Shown here piece after piece: positions 15,603-23,632 of a stretch of DNA of 43,575 bases; within the stretch, counting starts at the first letter, position 1; every line of letters begins with the position of its first letter. This DNA is from DSBX01 sp046484845. Lineage in GTDB: Bacteria; Hydrothermota; Tepidihabitantia; Tepidihabitantales; Tepidihabitantaceae. The stretch is taken from contig JAWOIB010000114.1 in assembly GCA_046484845.1 (NCBI GenBank), positions 1-43,575 on the forward strand, written 5' to 3'. The translations under genes and the position numbers were made by a program. The notes under the pieces were generated by a model, which was not told the DNA's origin, ran no database searches, and worked only from the letters and a program-made list of their open reading frames with translations.

Positions 15603-16775
15603 TCAGGTCTTGCAGTCGGAGGGCGGGGCGGTAAGCGCGGCCGGGTCCGCGGCCCGGGCGACGAACCGGTCCACTTCTTCCTCGGTGTTGTAGTAGTGCG
15701 GGGCAACTCGGAGCAGGTTCTCGCGCAGGGCGCAAACGAAACCGCCCGCCCGGAGCCAGGCGTGGATTGAGGCGTTGCAGGCGCCGGGTTTGCGGCAGGT
15801 GGTGAAGCAGCCGGAGCGTTCCGGCTCGGCCGGGGTGACGATTTCGAACCCGGCCGCGGCCAGCCCGGCGTGGAGCCGACGGTTGAGCGCGCGCAGGCGG
15901 GCCTCGATGGCGGCGATGCCGTCCTGTTCCCAGAGGTCGAGGCTGGCGTTGAGCCCGGCGATGCCGAGGTAGTTCTTGGTGCCGGCCTCGAACCGGGCGG
16001 CACCGGGTTTGAGGGGCTTGGCCGAGAAGATTTCGTTGAATTCGCGCCAGTCGGCCGAGAGCCAGCCGAGGTGCGCCGGGCGCAGGCCGGGCAGGGTGTC
16101 CGGCCGGACGTGGAGCATGCCCGAGCCCTGCGGGGAGAGCAGCCACTTGGCGCCGTGGCCGATGACGAAGTCGGCATCCACCGCGCGCCAGTCGCAGTCC
16201 ACCGCGCCGATGCCCTGGATGGCGTCGATGACCGAGACGACCCCGCGCTCGCGGCAGTGGCGGGCGATCGCCGTGACGTCGAACCGGCGGGCGGTGAGAA
16301 AATGGACCCAGGAGACCGCGACCAGCCGGGTGCGCTCGTCGACCAGCGAGCAGGCCGCGTCCGGGCCCTCGACCAGCGCCGCGGAGGTGACGAATCGTTG
16401 CTCTACCTGCGGCAGCAGGAACCGGAACGGGGCGGTGACGGTCGGGAAGTCGTCCGCCATCAGCACGACGTTGTCCCCGGGATGCCATTCTATCGAGCCG
16501 ATGGCGATGAGCAGGCCGGCGGTGGTGGAGCCGGTAAACGCGACCGAGTCGGGCGGAGCGTGGAGCAGGCGGGCGAGCTTCTGCCGGCAGGTCTCCGCAA
16601 CCGCCTCGGCTTCGGGGTAGGGGTACTCGCCGTCGCGGGCGGCGCGGTCCGCGAAATCCGCGACCGCCTGTACCGTGGGCGCGGGCAGCGGGCCGGTGCC
16701 GGCGTGGTTGAACCAGGTCCAGCGCTCGGTGACCGGGAACAGCCGGCGGAGGGCGGCGAGGCGATTGGAGTCCAT
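15603..16775 (-). CDS. Class V aminotransferase/cysteine-desulfurase-fold PLP enzyme
   Basis: The 390-residue protein shows the class V fold type I pattern: FNHAGTGPLPAP at the N-terminus, the substrate loop VAFTGSTTAGLLIAIGSIEW, the PLP aspartate and ring-stacking region in VVSVIDAIQGIGAVDCDW, the Schiff-base lysine in FVIGHGAKWLLSPQGSG, and a C-terminal LRVAPHYYNTEEEVDRF. No active-site cysteine loop of IscS/SufS type is evident, so it may be an aminotransferase, lyase or isopenicillin-N-epimerase-like member; the reaction is not determinable. A GTG six codons upstream is possible, but the ATG at 16775 lies 7 nt after a -10 box and gives the family-like N-terminus. An SDR remnant follows it. 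Confidence 0.85.
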   Translation of the reverse strand: MDSNRLAALRRLFPVTERWTWFNHAGTGPLPAPTVQAVADFADRAARDGEYPYPEAEAVAETCRQKLARLLHAPPDSVAFTGSTTAGLLIAIGSIEWHPGDNVVLMADDFPTVTAPFRFLLPQVEQRFVTSAALVEGPDAACSLVDERTRLVAVSWVHFLTARRFDVTAIARHCRERGVVSVIDAIQGIGAVDCDWRAVDADFVIGHGAKWLLSPQGSGMLHVRPDTLPGLRPAHLGWLSADWREFNEIFSAKPLKPGAARFEAGTKNYLGIAGLNASLDLWEQDGIAAIEARLRALNRRLHAGLAAAGFEIVTPAEPERSGCFTTCRKPGACNASIHAWLRAGGFVCALRENLLRVAPHYYNTEEEVDRFVARAADPAALTAPPSDCKT

Positions 16776-16782
16776 CGGGCTG

Positions 16783-16810
16783 ATTATCCGCACCGGCCGG
16801 GAGGATGCAA
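16783..16810 (-). promoter_or_regulatory. Leaderless promoter of the class V aminotransferase gene
   Basis: On the minus strand TTGCAT (16805-16810), 16 bp, GATAAT (16783-16788), 7 nt to the ATG at 16775. It is back to back with the protease promoter. Confidence 0.6.
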
Positions 16811-16815
16811 GCGGT

Positions 16816-16843
16816 TTGAATCCGCGGCCGGCGCTGGTAGTAT
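16816..16843 (+). promoter_or_regulatory. Leaderless promoter of the papain-like protease gene
   Basis: TTGAAT (16816-16821), 16 bp, TAGTAT (16838-16843), then 6 nt to the ATG at 16850. Confidence 0.6.
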
Positions 16844-16849
16844 CTACTC

Positions 16850-18325
16850 ATGCATAGGACGATAGCAGTATTCTTCTTCGCGCTGGCGGTGGCGACCGGG
16901 ACCGGGCACCGGCTCGGGCTGGTTCCCGAAGACCTGGATACGATTCCCTGGGTGCGCAGGGTGGAACAGGTGCCGGTCGCGGACGGGAAGCTCCCGGCCG
17001 GGGACCTGGTCCGGGTGGACCATTCCCCGGACATGCCGCCGATCGGCAACCAGGGCGCGCAGGGTTCCTGCGTGGCCTGGGCGCACGGGTATAATCACAT
17101 GACCCACAACGAGTTCGTGGAGCGGGGCTGGAACGTCCGGGACCCGCACCACCAGTTCAGCCCGGCGTTCCTCTACAACCAGGTGAACGGCGGCCGGGAC
17201 TGGGGCACGAGCGGCAGCGTGGTGATGCGGCTGGCGATCGAGCAGGGCTGCGCGAGCATCGTGGACCATCCCTACAACCAGTATGACTATACGACCTGGC
17301 CGAGCGAGTCGGCGTACTTCAACGCGCTCTGGTTCCGGGGGGAGGAGGCCTGCTTCATCCACGCCCGCGATACCGCGGGCATCAACCTGGTGCGCCAGCA
17401 CCTCGCCAACGGCTACACCTGCGTGATCGGCATCGCGGTCTGGTCGAACTTCGACAACATCCGCAACTTCCGCAATATCTATTCTTCGAGCGAGCGCTAC
17501 GGCACGATGCGCGGCTGGCACGCGGTGACGATCGTCGGTTACGACGATACGCTGACGACCGCGGACGGGCCGGGCGCGTTCCGGGTCGCCAATTCCTGGG
17601 GCACCGGCTGGGGCGACGCGGGCTGGTTCTGGATGACCTACGCGGCGGTGATGGACCAGGAGATGAGCGGCCGACAGGTTGAGTTCATCCGAGACTTGGT
17701 CGGTTACGAGCCGAGGATGGTGGGCCGGGTGACCATCTCCCACCCGACCCGGGACCGGGTCGGCATCGAACTGGGCGTGGCGCCGATACCGATGCCGCCC
17801 TGGTTCTTTGAGTACCGGGCCTGGCGACCGACCGGCATCGACCGCCCGTTCCCGGACCACCCGATCGTGTTCGATATGACCGGGGGCGCGGATTTCCTCA
17901 CCGGCGGGGGCGATGATTGGCTGTACCTGGGGGCGTGGGACGATATCAACGACGGCGCGACCGGGTCAATCACCGGTTTCGCAGTCGACCACCTGGAATG
18001 GGGCACGCGGGCGGTGTCCTTCGAAACCCCGGTGCCGATACCGGACGGAGCCGGGCCGGTGTTCGTGACCGCGCAGTTGCCGGCGAGCGGCGCGGCAGAG
18101 GATCCCGGGGCGGGAATTCCGGGGCGCGTCTTGCGTCTGCCGTCGGTCAGCCGCGGCACGCTGCTGCTGCCCGCCGACCAGCGTGCCGGGGCCACCCTGC
18201 GCGACGCCTCCGGCCGGAAGGTGATGGAGCTTCAGCCGGGCGAGAACGACGTCACCCGGCTCGCGCCGGGCGTGTATTTCGTGCGCACTGCGCCGGGCGT
18301 CCACCGGGTCGTGGTCCTGCGGTAG
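16850..18325 (+). CDS. Secreted papain-like (C1) cysteine protease with C-terminal sorting-type domain
   Basis: The 491-residue protein starts with a signal peptide (about 18 residues). The C1A catalytic domain spans about residues 55-285: the oxyanion Gln and nucleophile in IGNQGAQGSCVAWA, the catalytic His in GWHAVTIVGYDD and the catalytic Asn in VANSWGTGWGDAGWFWM. There is no long inhibitory propeptide, as in other bacterial secreted C1 peptidases. A central region of about 120 residues of beta character follows. The last 45 residues (LRDASGRKVMELQPGENDV, then LAPGVYFVRT) form the second half of an Ig-like type IX sorting domain, predicting export through a Por-like system and surface attachment. 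Confidence 0.88.
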   Translation: MHRTIAVFFFALAVATGTGHRLGLVPEDLDTIPWVRRVEQVPVADGKLPAGDLVRVDHSPDMPPIGNQGAQGSCVAWAHGYNHMTHNEFVERGWNVRDPHHQFSPAFLYNQVNGGRDWGTSGSVVMRLAIEQGCASIVDHPYNQYDYTTWPSESAYFNALWFRGEEACFIHARDTAGINLVRQHLANGYTCVIGIAVWSNFDNIRNFRNIYSSSERYGTMRGWHAVTIVGYDDTLTTADGPGAFRVANSWGTGWGDAGWFWMTYAAVMDQEMSGRQVEFIRDLVGYEPRMVGRVTISHPTRDRVGIELGVAPIPMPPWFFEYRAWRPTGIDRPFPDHPIVFDMTGGADFLTGGGDDWLYLGAWDDINDGATGSITGFAVDHLEWGTRAVSFETPVPIPDGAGPVFVTAQLPASGAAEDPGAGIPGRVLRLPSVSRGTLLLPADQRAGATLRDASGRKVMELQPGENDVTRLAPGVYFVRTAPGVHRVVVLR

Positions 18326-18341
18326 CCGGCCGCCCGTTTGC

Positions 18342-18369
18342 TTGACCGGGACAAGCGCCGGACTATAAT
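18342..18369 (+). promoter_or_regulatory. Promoter of the EF-hand-like lipoprotein gene
   Basis: TTGACC (18342-18347), 16 bp, TATAAT (18364-18369). The leader of about 78 nt ends in AGGAGG (18441-18446). Confidence 0.75.
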
Positions 18370-18453
18370 CCCGAAGCCTGACCAAGGCCGCCGCTGGCCG
18401 GGTCGGTCCAGCTTCAGCGGCATGGCCGGGCTGTCAGTAAAGGAGGCATAGTG

Positions 18454-19161
18454 GTGAAGAAGATGCTCGTCTCGGTGGTTCTGTCGGTGATGGTGTTCAG
18501 CCTCGTCGGCTGTGACAAGCCCACCAAACTCATCGGCACGCTGATCCTGCAGACCGGGCAGACCGGCGATGTCCAGAACGCGAAGGTCCAGCTGTTCTTG
18601 TCGTCCGACCTGACCGGCAACCCGGTGAAGGAAGTGGCCTCGATGTCCGCAGGCAACGCGTCCCGGTCCCAGTTCGAGTTCGTTGACGTGCTGCCGGGCT
18701 ACTACTACCTGTTGGCCTGGAAGGACCTTAACGGCGACGGCCAGCTGAGCGATCGTGATATCGTCGGTATTCACGGCGGCACTTATCTTCCCGGGCACGG
18801 CGGTACCCAGGTGACGGTGTCGGAGGGCAAGACCTCCGATGTCGGCGATGTCGTGATGATGATCTACAAGGAGCTGAAGACGACCGCCGGCGGCACCCGG
18901 GCGCAAGGTGGGGTTGTCACCAACTTCAGCTATTCGTTCAACTACGACCTGACCCTGAGTTCGCTGACCATCACGTTCCCGGGTTTCGACCCGATCACCG
19001 ACCCGGACGCGCCGGGCGCCAAGACCGCGGGAGTGACTTACACTTCCGAGGGCTGGAACACCGGCGGCGGGCAGATGCCGACCGGCGACCATCTCCTGCG
19101 GTTCCAGGGAACCTGGGAAGGCGCCGCTTTCGATATCACGGTTACGGTCAGCGTCAACTGA
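18454..19161 (+). CDS. Lipoprotein with carboxypeptidase-regulatory-like domain and Ca-binding loop
   Basis: The signal peptide ends in the lipobox LVGC. Of two adjacent GTG codons (18451 and 18454) the second is 7 nt from AGGAGG and gives VKKMLVSVVL; the protein then has 235 residues. Mature residues 25-130 resemble an Ig-like 'regulatory' domain (GTLILQTGQTGDVQNAKVQL, VLPGYYYLLAWKDLN). This contains the acidic loop DLNGDGQLSDRDIVG, a dockerin/EF-hand-like calcium site. The last 75 residues are beta-rich and unassigned. Function is unknown; it is probably an outer-surface lipoprotein. It is followed by a strong hairpin and then the subtilase gene. Confidence 0.75.
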   Translation: MKKMLVSVVLSVMVFSLVGCDKPTKLIGTLILQTGQTGDVQNAKVQLFLSSDLTGNPVKEVASMSAGNASRSQFEFVDVLPGYYYLLAWKDLNGDGQLSDRDIVGIHGGTYLPGHGGTQVTVSEGKTSDVGDVVMMIYKELKTTAGGTRAQGGVVTNFSYSFNYDLTLSSLTITFPGFDPITDPDAPGAKTAGVTYTSEGWNTGGGQMPTGDHLLRFQGTWEGAAFDITVTVSVN

Positions 19162-19182
19162 CAGGCCGGACGTTGGCAATGT

Positions 19183-19214
19183 GCTGCGGGAGGAGCGCAG
19201 GCTCCTCCCGCAGC
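19183..19214 (+). terminator. Hairpin between lipoprotein and subtilase genes
   Basis: A perfect 14-bp stem (19183-19196 with 19201-19214) has the 4-nt loop GCAG and starts 21 nt after the lipoprotein stop. A second, 7-bp hairpin (ATCCGCC/GGCGGAT, 19218-19234) follows directly. No T-run follows. It either terminates the upstream transcript or stabilises processed ends in a shared transcript with the subtilase. Confidence 0.55.
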
Positions 19215-19289
19215 CGAATCCGCCCGCGGCGGATCCGGGAGGTTGCAGGCCGAGCCGGCGGGATGCCGCCGGCGGAAAGAAGAGATGAA

Positions 19290-21464
19290 ATGAATCGTAC
19301 AGTGATGACGGTTGCTTTGGTCGCGGTGCTGGCCGGGGTCGGGTTTGCCGGCGAGGGATCGGTCCGGGCTGAGGCGCAACCCGGTCGGGAACTGAAGCTC
19401 GTCCCGGAGCTCCTCGAGATACTGGCCGGGGCCGGGCCGGAGGAGGAACTCAACGTTATCGTCCGCACCCGCGTCCAGGCAGACTTGGCCGCACTGCCGC
19501 CCAGCACGGGATACGATGAGAAGATTTCTCACCTGCAGGCGACGGCCGAGGCGGCCCAGCGGGATATCTTGAGCTGGTTGGCAACGACCGGCGCACGTGA
19601 CGTCCGCAGCTTCTGGCTGGTGAGCGGGATTGCGCTCACCGCCACGCCGGAGGTTATCCGGAGCATGGCCGCCCGCGATGATGTCCAGTTCGTGACCGAC
19701 GACTTCATCATCACCGTCGGCGCGGGGCCGGTTCCGCCGCTGACCGCGGCCGCGACCGCGGGCACCGACCTGCAGGAGTGGAACATCAACAAGGTCCGCG
19801 CGCCGGAATGCTGGGCGGCCGGGTTCAATGGCGCGGGCATCGTGGTCGGCAACATCGATACCGGCGTGTACACTTCGCACCCCGCGTTCGGCGGTCGGTG
19901 GCGGTCGAGCAACGGTTGGTTCGACGGGGTCAGCGGGCAGTCCAGCCCGTACGACGACAACGGCCACGGCACCCACTGCATGGGCTCGGCGGTCGGCGGC
20001 AGCGGTATCGGGGTCGCGCCGGGCGCGACCTTCATCGCGGCCAAGGCGCTGAACGCGCAGGGCTCGGGTCAGGGTTCCTGGTTCGATGCCTGCCTGGAAT
20101 GGATGGCGGGCACCGGCCGGCCGGACGTGCTGTCCAATTCTTGGGGCACCAGCGAGCGGACCTCGACCTACTTCTTCAATCATTTCGTGAACCTGCGCAG
20201 CCTCGGCGTGGTGGTGGTCGGGGCGGTGGGCAACGAGGGTCCGGGTACCGAGACCTCGCTGCCGCCCGGCAGTTACCCGAACGTCATCGGGGTCGGCGCG
20301 ACCAACAGCGGCGACGGCATCGCCTACTTCTCATCGCGCGGGCCTGCGCCCAACCGCTACCCGTGGTGGGACAACGGGTTCTGGCCGCGGCCGGACTGGA
20401 ACCTGGTCAACCCGGGCATCTCCGCCCCGGGCGAGAACATCCGCTCGGCAATCCCGGGCGGAGGCTACTACAGCCTCGACGGCACCTCGATGGCCGCCCC
20501 CCACGTGGCCGGCGCGGCCGCGCTCCTGCTGCAGAAGAAGTCGGACCTGACCCACGACGAGATTTTCAACCTGTTCGCGAACCACGCGGTCCGGCCGTCC
20601 GGCGGCTCGCCCTACCCGAACAACAACTACGGCTGGGGCCGGCTGGACTGCAAGGCCGCGCTGGATAACGCCGGGGGCGGCGGGGGCGATGAAGAGACGC
20701 TCAAGGTCCATTACGTCTACAACGACAACGCGGTTGGGTTGACCAACGGCGGGGTCTTCTACACCGCGGCACGGCTTACCCCGACCCGCGGCAACTGCAA
20801 CGTGGTCGCCGGCATCTTCCTGCACCACGAGGCTTCGCAGAACCAGCGGTTCTTCGTCTGGCGGGGCAGCACCGCCACCAACCCGGGCGCGGTGGTCGAG
20901 TCCATCCCGTACACCGGGTCGGGCACCGGCTGGAAGCGGGTCGAGTTGACCCAGCCGTTCCGGGTCAACGCCGGCGAGGATGTCTGGCTCGGTCCCCGGT
21001 ACCAGCACGCGGCGGGCCAGTTCCCGGGCGGGGTGGACGGCGGACCGCCGGTGTCGCAGCGCGGCGGCTGGCTGAACTACGACGGGAGCTGGATCGAGCT
21101 GAGCTCCGCCGGGCTGGACTTCAACTGGATGGTTGCCGCGATCGTGCGCTACGACGGGGCGGTCGAGGAGGACCTGCTCGAACCGCTGCCGGCCGGGCCG
21201 GCGGTCAGCGCGCCGAGTTTCCTTGTCAATCCCGGCCGGGTGGAGTACTCCCTGCCCGGGGCGGGCCGGGCGGAGCTGGTGGTGTGCGATGTCAGCGGCA
21301 AGCTGGTGCGGATGCTGGCCAGCGGGGTCTTCCCGGCGGGTCGGCACAGCGCGGGCTGGGACCTGACCGACAGCCGCGGCCGCCGCGTGGCGAGCGGTAC
21401 ATACCTGTTCCGGCTGACGGTCGGCGGCCGGACGCAGACTTCCCGGTCGGTGGTGCTGGACTAG
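19290..21464 (+). CDS. Secreted subtilisin-like (S8) serine protease with C-terminal sorting domain
   Basis: The start at the ATG 19290 yields a clean signal peptide (MNRTVMTVALVAVLAGVGFA); the frame is open further upstream only by chance. The 724-residue protein has an I9-like propeptide (about residues 40-135, EEELNVIVRTRV). The S8 catalytic domain spans about residues 155-455: Asp in VVGNIDTGVYTSHP, His in DDNGHGTHCMGSAVGG, the oxyanion Asn region VLSNSWGTS and Ser in DGTSMAAPHVAGAAALLLQ. A beta-sandwich region follows (about 470-620). The last 80 residues are an Ig-like domain (YSLPGAGRAELVVCDVSGKL, DSRGRRVASGTYLFRL) of FlgD/type IX sorting kind. Confidence 0.93.
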   Translation: MNRTVMTVALVAVLAGVGFAGEGSVRAEAQPGRELKLVPELLEILAGAGPEEELNVIVRTRVQADLAALPPSTGYDEKISHLQATAEAAQRDILSWLATTGARDVRSFWLVSGIALTATPEVIRSMAARDDVQFVTDDFIITVGAGPVPPLTAAATAGTDLQEWNINKVRAPECWAAGFNGAGIVVGNIDTGVYTSHPAFGGRWRSSNGWFDGVSGQSSPYDDNGHGTHCMGSAVGGSGIGVAPGATFIAAKALNAQGSGQGSWFDACLEWMAGTGRPDVLSNSWGTSERTSTYFFNHFVNLRSLGVVVVGAVGNEGPGTETSLPPGSYPNVIGVGATNSGDGIAYFSSRGPAPNRYPWWDNGFWPRPDWNLVNPGISAPGENIRSAIPGGGYYSLDGTSMAAPHVAGAAALLLQKKSDLTHDEIFNLFANHAVRPSGGSPYPNNNYGWGRLDCKAALDNAGGGGGDEETLKVHYVYNDNAVGLTNGGVFYTAARLTPTRGNCNVVAGIFLHHEASQNQRFFVWRGSTATNPGAVVESIPYTGSGTGWKRVELTQPFRVNAGEDVWLGPRYQHAAGQFPGGVDGGPPVSQRGGWLNYDGSWIELSSAGLDFNWMVAAIVRYDGAVEEDLLEPLPAGPAVSAPSFLVNPGRVEYSLPGAGRAELVVCDVSGKLVRMLASGVFPAGRHSAGWDLTDSRGRRVASGTYLFRLTVGGRTQTSRSVVLD

Positions 21465-21480
21465 CGGCACCGGTAATCGT

Positions 21481-21509
21481 TGCGGCCCCGCACCGGGTGC
21501 GGGGCCGCA
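21481..21509. terminator. Bidirectional terminator between converging subtilase and M1 genes
   Basis: A perfect 12-bp stem (21481-21492 with 21498-21509), extendable by one C-G pair, closes on a very short loop. It sits 16 nt after the subtilase stop and 18 nt after the end of the oppositely oriented M1 peptidase gene, the expected position for a shared terminator. Confidence 0.65.
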
Positions 21510-21527
21510 GTTCTTCCAGGCCGGCGG

Positions 21528-23525
21528 CTACTCGAAGATGAGCTTACGGGTCTCGGTTACGCCGCCGGCGGTGAGCCGGACCAGGTAGGCTCCGGCGGCC
21601 AGCCCGCGGACCTCGGCCGAGTAATGACCGGCCGTCCGTCGGCCGGAGGCGAGGGTGCGGACGAGCCGGCCGGTGACGTCGTGGACCGCGAGCGTGACGT
21701 CCCGGGCTTGGGGCAGGCTGTAGCGCACCACGGACCGGCCCCGGGCCGGGTTGGGCGCGGGCGCGTGCAGGACCGGCCGCGTCACGCCGACCTCGGGCGA
21801 GAGCTGCTGTTCGATGCCGCTGGTGATGCTGACCTTGTGGAGGAGCCACTTGCCCGGGTCGAAGACGATGCCGACCGGCCGGGCCCGGAGCGGGAAGGCG
21901 TCGCGCTGGGGATTGGCCTCGATGCCCCAGTGCAGGAGCGTATCGCCGCCGCCTTCGAGGTTGACCAGCACCTCGACCGGGGTGCGGAAGAAGTCCGGGG
22001 CCTGCGGGCCGTTGTCCTGGCCGACGTCTATGACCACCTCCCAGCCGTCCGCGGTTTCGCGCGGAAACCAGTTGACGGTGTAGTTGGGGAAGCCGGCCTG
22101 GAACACCCACTCGTCGTAGAACCAGCCGATGTCCCCGAGCCAGCGTTCCTGGATGGCCTGGCGCTCATAGGTAGTGCCGGTGCCGTAGGCGAAGCTGTCG
22201 GCCCAGGCGCGCTCGGATTCAAACCAGGTGCCCGGGCTGTCGAAGATGGTGTCGCCGTGCAGGTACCGGGTCATGTGGTTGACCCAGGCCGCCTTGCAGT
22301 AGGTATGCCCCCAGTCGAACATCCGGGACAGGCCCGGGTCGTAGAGCGGACGGCGGAAGCTGGCGTCGGACTGGAAGTAGGCGGTGGCGTAGTCCGCCAT
22401 CCGGGTCTCGAAGGCCGCAGCGCCGTAGTAGTGGTGGAACCAGAGCGGGTCGAGGTAGGTGGCCGAGCCTTCGTTGAGCCAGATTTCCCGCCAGTCCTGG
22501 CAGGTGATGTAGTCGCCGAACCACATATGGGCGAGCTCGTGAGCGATGCCCCATTCCGATGCGTTGAGCACCCACGCGCGGTGCACCGTCGTCATAGTCT
22601 GGTGCTCCATCCCGCCGAAGCTGAACGGGAAGACCGCGACGTGGCCGTATTTCTCTTCCGGGAACGGGTAGGGACCGAACCGGTCCGGCCGCGAAAAGAA
22701 CTCAATCATGTCCGGCACATTCCGGTAGGCCTGGTTTCGGGCGGCCGTGTCCTCAGGCCAGACGTAATTGTAAACCGGTATCGAGTCACCGCCGCCGATA
22801 TGCGCATGCTGAACTTGGGCGACATAGCTGCTCGCCGCGAAGTTGATGAGGTAGGTCGAGACCGGGTAACGGTGGGTCCACCAGAAGGTCCTCTTTCCGC
22901 CCCGGGTCGTGACGCTGTCGAGCAGGCCGGGCGCGCAGGCGACGAAGCTGTCGGGTACGGTGACGCTGACCATGCAGCCGGCCTCGGCCTTGTCCCAGGG
23001 ATGGTCCCAGCCGGGGAACCAGTAGCGCGAGTCGTTGGGCTGGGTAATCGAGTAGGCCACGGAATGGAGCCGCTGCTGGCCCGGGTCCTTTGCGTACCAG
23101 TAGAAGCCGCGGTTGCTCGTGCCCGCGTTGCGGCGGTAGAAGACGTCGATTGTGACCGAGTCGCCTTCGGGCACCGGCGGGTCGGGGAAGACATTGAGGA
23201 ACTGGTAGGACTCGACGAAACGCAGGTGGTCGTTGCCGAGCTTGACCGAGTCGCAGGTCAGGTTGGCGAAATCCAGGAAAATGCTGTCGAGCGCGGGCCG
23301 GTTGCTCCGGAGCCGGATTGCGCAGCGGGCGGTCATCGAGCCATCGGTCATCGGCAGGTCCATGTCTATCCGGTAGTGGCGGACATCGTAACTGTGGGAG
23401 GATTCCGCCGCGATGGCGGGAGGGGTGAGGCCGGGCAGGTGCCACTTGGCCTCGTAGGTCTCCGGCCCGGGTATGTGGCCCGGGGCCGCGGCCGCGAGCA
23501 GGGCCAGGATGACGAGCGTTTTCAT
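21528..23525 (-). CDS. Secreted M1-family zinc metallopeptidase with C-terminal sorting domain
   Basis: The 665-residue protein has a signal peptide (MKTLVILALLAAAAPG). The N-terminal beta domain (about residues 45-215) includes YDVRHYRIDMDLPMTDGSM. The gluzincin active site reads IAHELAHMWFGDYIT followed 18 residues later by WLNEGSATY, giving the HExxH-(18)-E zinc site and catalytic Glu of aminopeptidase N relatives. The usual GxMEN substrate motif appears as FGGMEHQTM, with Asn replaced by His, so exopeptidase specificity is uncertain. The C-terminal 75 residues (NPARGRSVVRYSLPQARDVT, VTGRLVRTLAS, GLAAGAYLVRL) are a type IX sorting-like domain. The start is set by GGAGGT upstream; a TATAAT at 23576-23581 is the likely -10. 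Confidence 0.9.
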   Translation of the reverse strand: MKTLVILALLAAAAPGHIPGPETYEAKWHLPGLTPPAIAAESSHSYDVRHYRIDMDLPMTDGSMTARCAIRLRSNRPALDSIFLDFANLTCDSVKLGNDHLRFVESYQFLNVFPDPPVPEGDSVTIDVFYRRNAGTSNRGFYWYAKDPGQQRLHSVAYSITQPNDSRYWFPGWDHPWDKAEAGCMVSVTVPDSFVACAPGLLDSVTTRGGKRTFWWTHRYPVSTYLINFAASSYVAQVQHAHIGGGDSIPVYNYVWPEDTAARNQAYRNVPDMIEFFSRPDRFGPYPFPEEKYGHVAVFPFSFGGMEHQTMTTVHRAWVLNASEWGIAHELAHMWFGDYITCQDWREIWLNEGSATYLDPLWFHHYYGAAAFETRMADYATAYFQSDASFRRPLYDPGLSRMFDWGHTYCKAAWVNHMTRYLHGDTIFDSPGTWFESERAWADSFAYGTGTTYERQAIQERWLGDIGWFYDEWVFQAGFPNYTVNWFPRETADGWEVVIDVGQDNGPQAPDFFRTPVEVLVNLEGGGDTLLHWGIEANPQRDAFPLRARPVGIVFDPGKWLLHKVSITSGIEQQLSPEVGVTRPVLHAPAPNPARGRSVVRYSLPQARDVTLAVHDVTGRLVRTLASGRRTAGHYSAEVRGLAAGAYLVRLTAGGVTETRKLIFE

Positions 23526-23632
23526 CAGGTAACCTCCGTGGTGTTCGTCCGGACAGCGGGCGCGAGACATGAGACATTATAGCCCGGCCGGACGGGCATG
23601 CCAGAGGCGGCGTGTCGTTCCGGGCCCGCCGG

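Noticed and set aside
21480..23582. Plus-strand open frame of 700 codons opposite the M1 peptidase
   Set aside because: Antisense shadow; no recognisable motifs, while the minus strand has signal peptide, zinc site and sorting domain.
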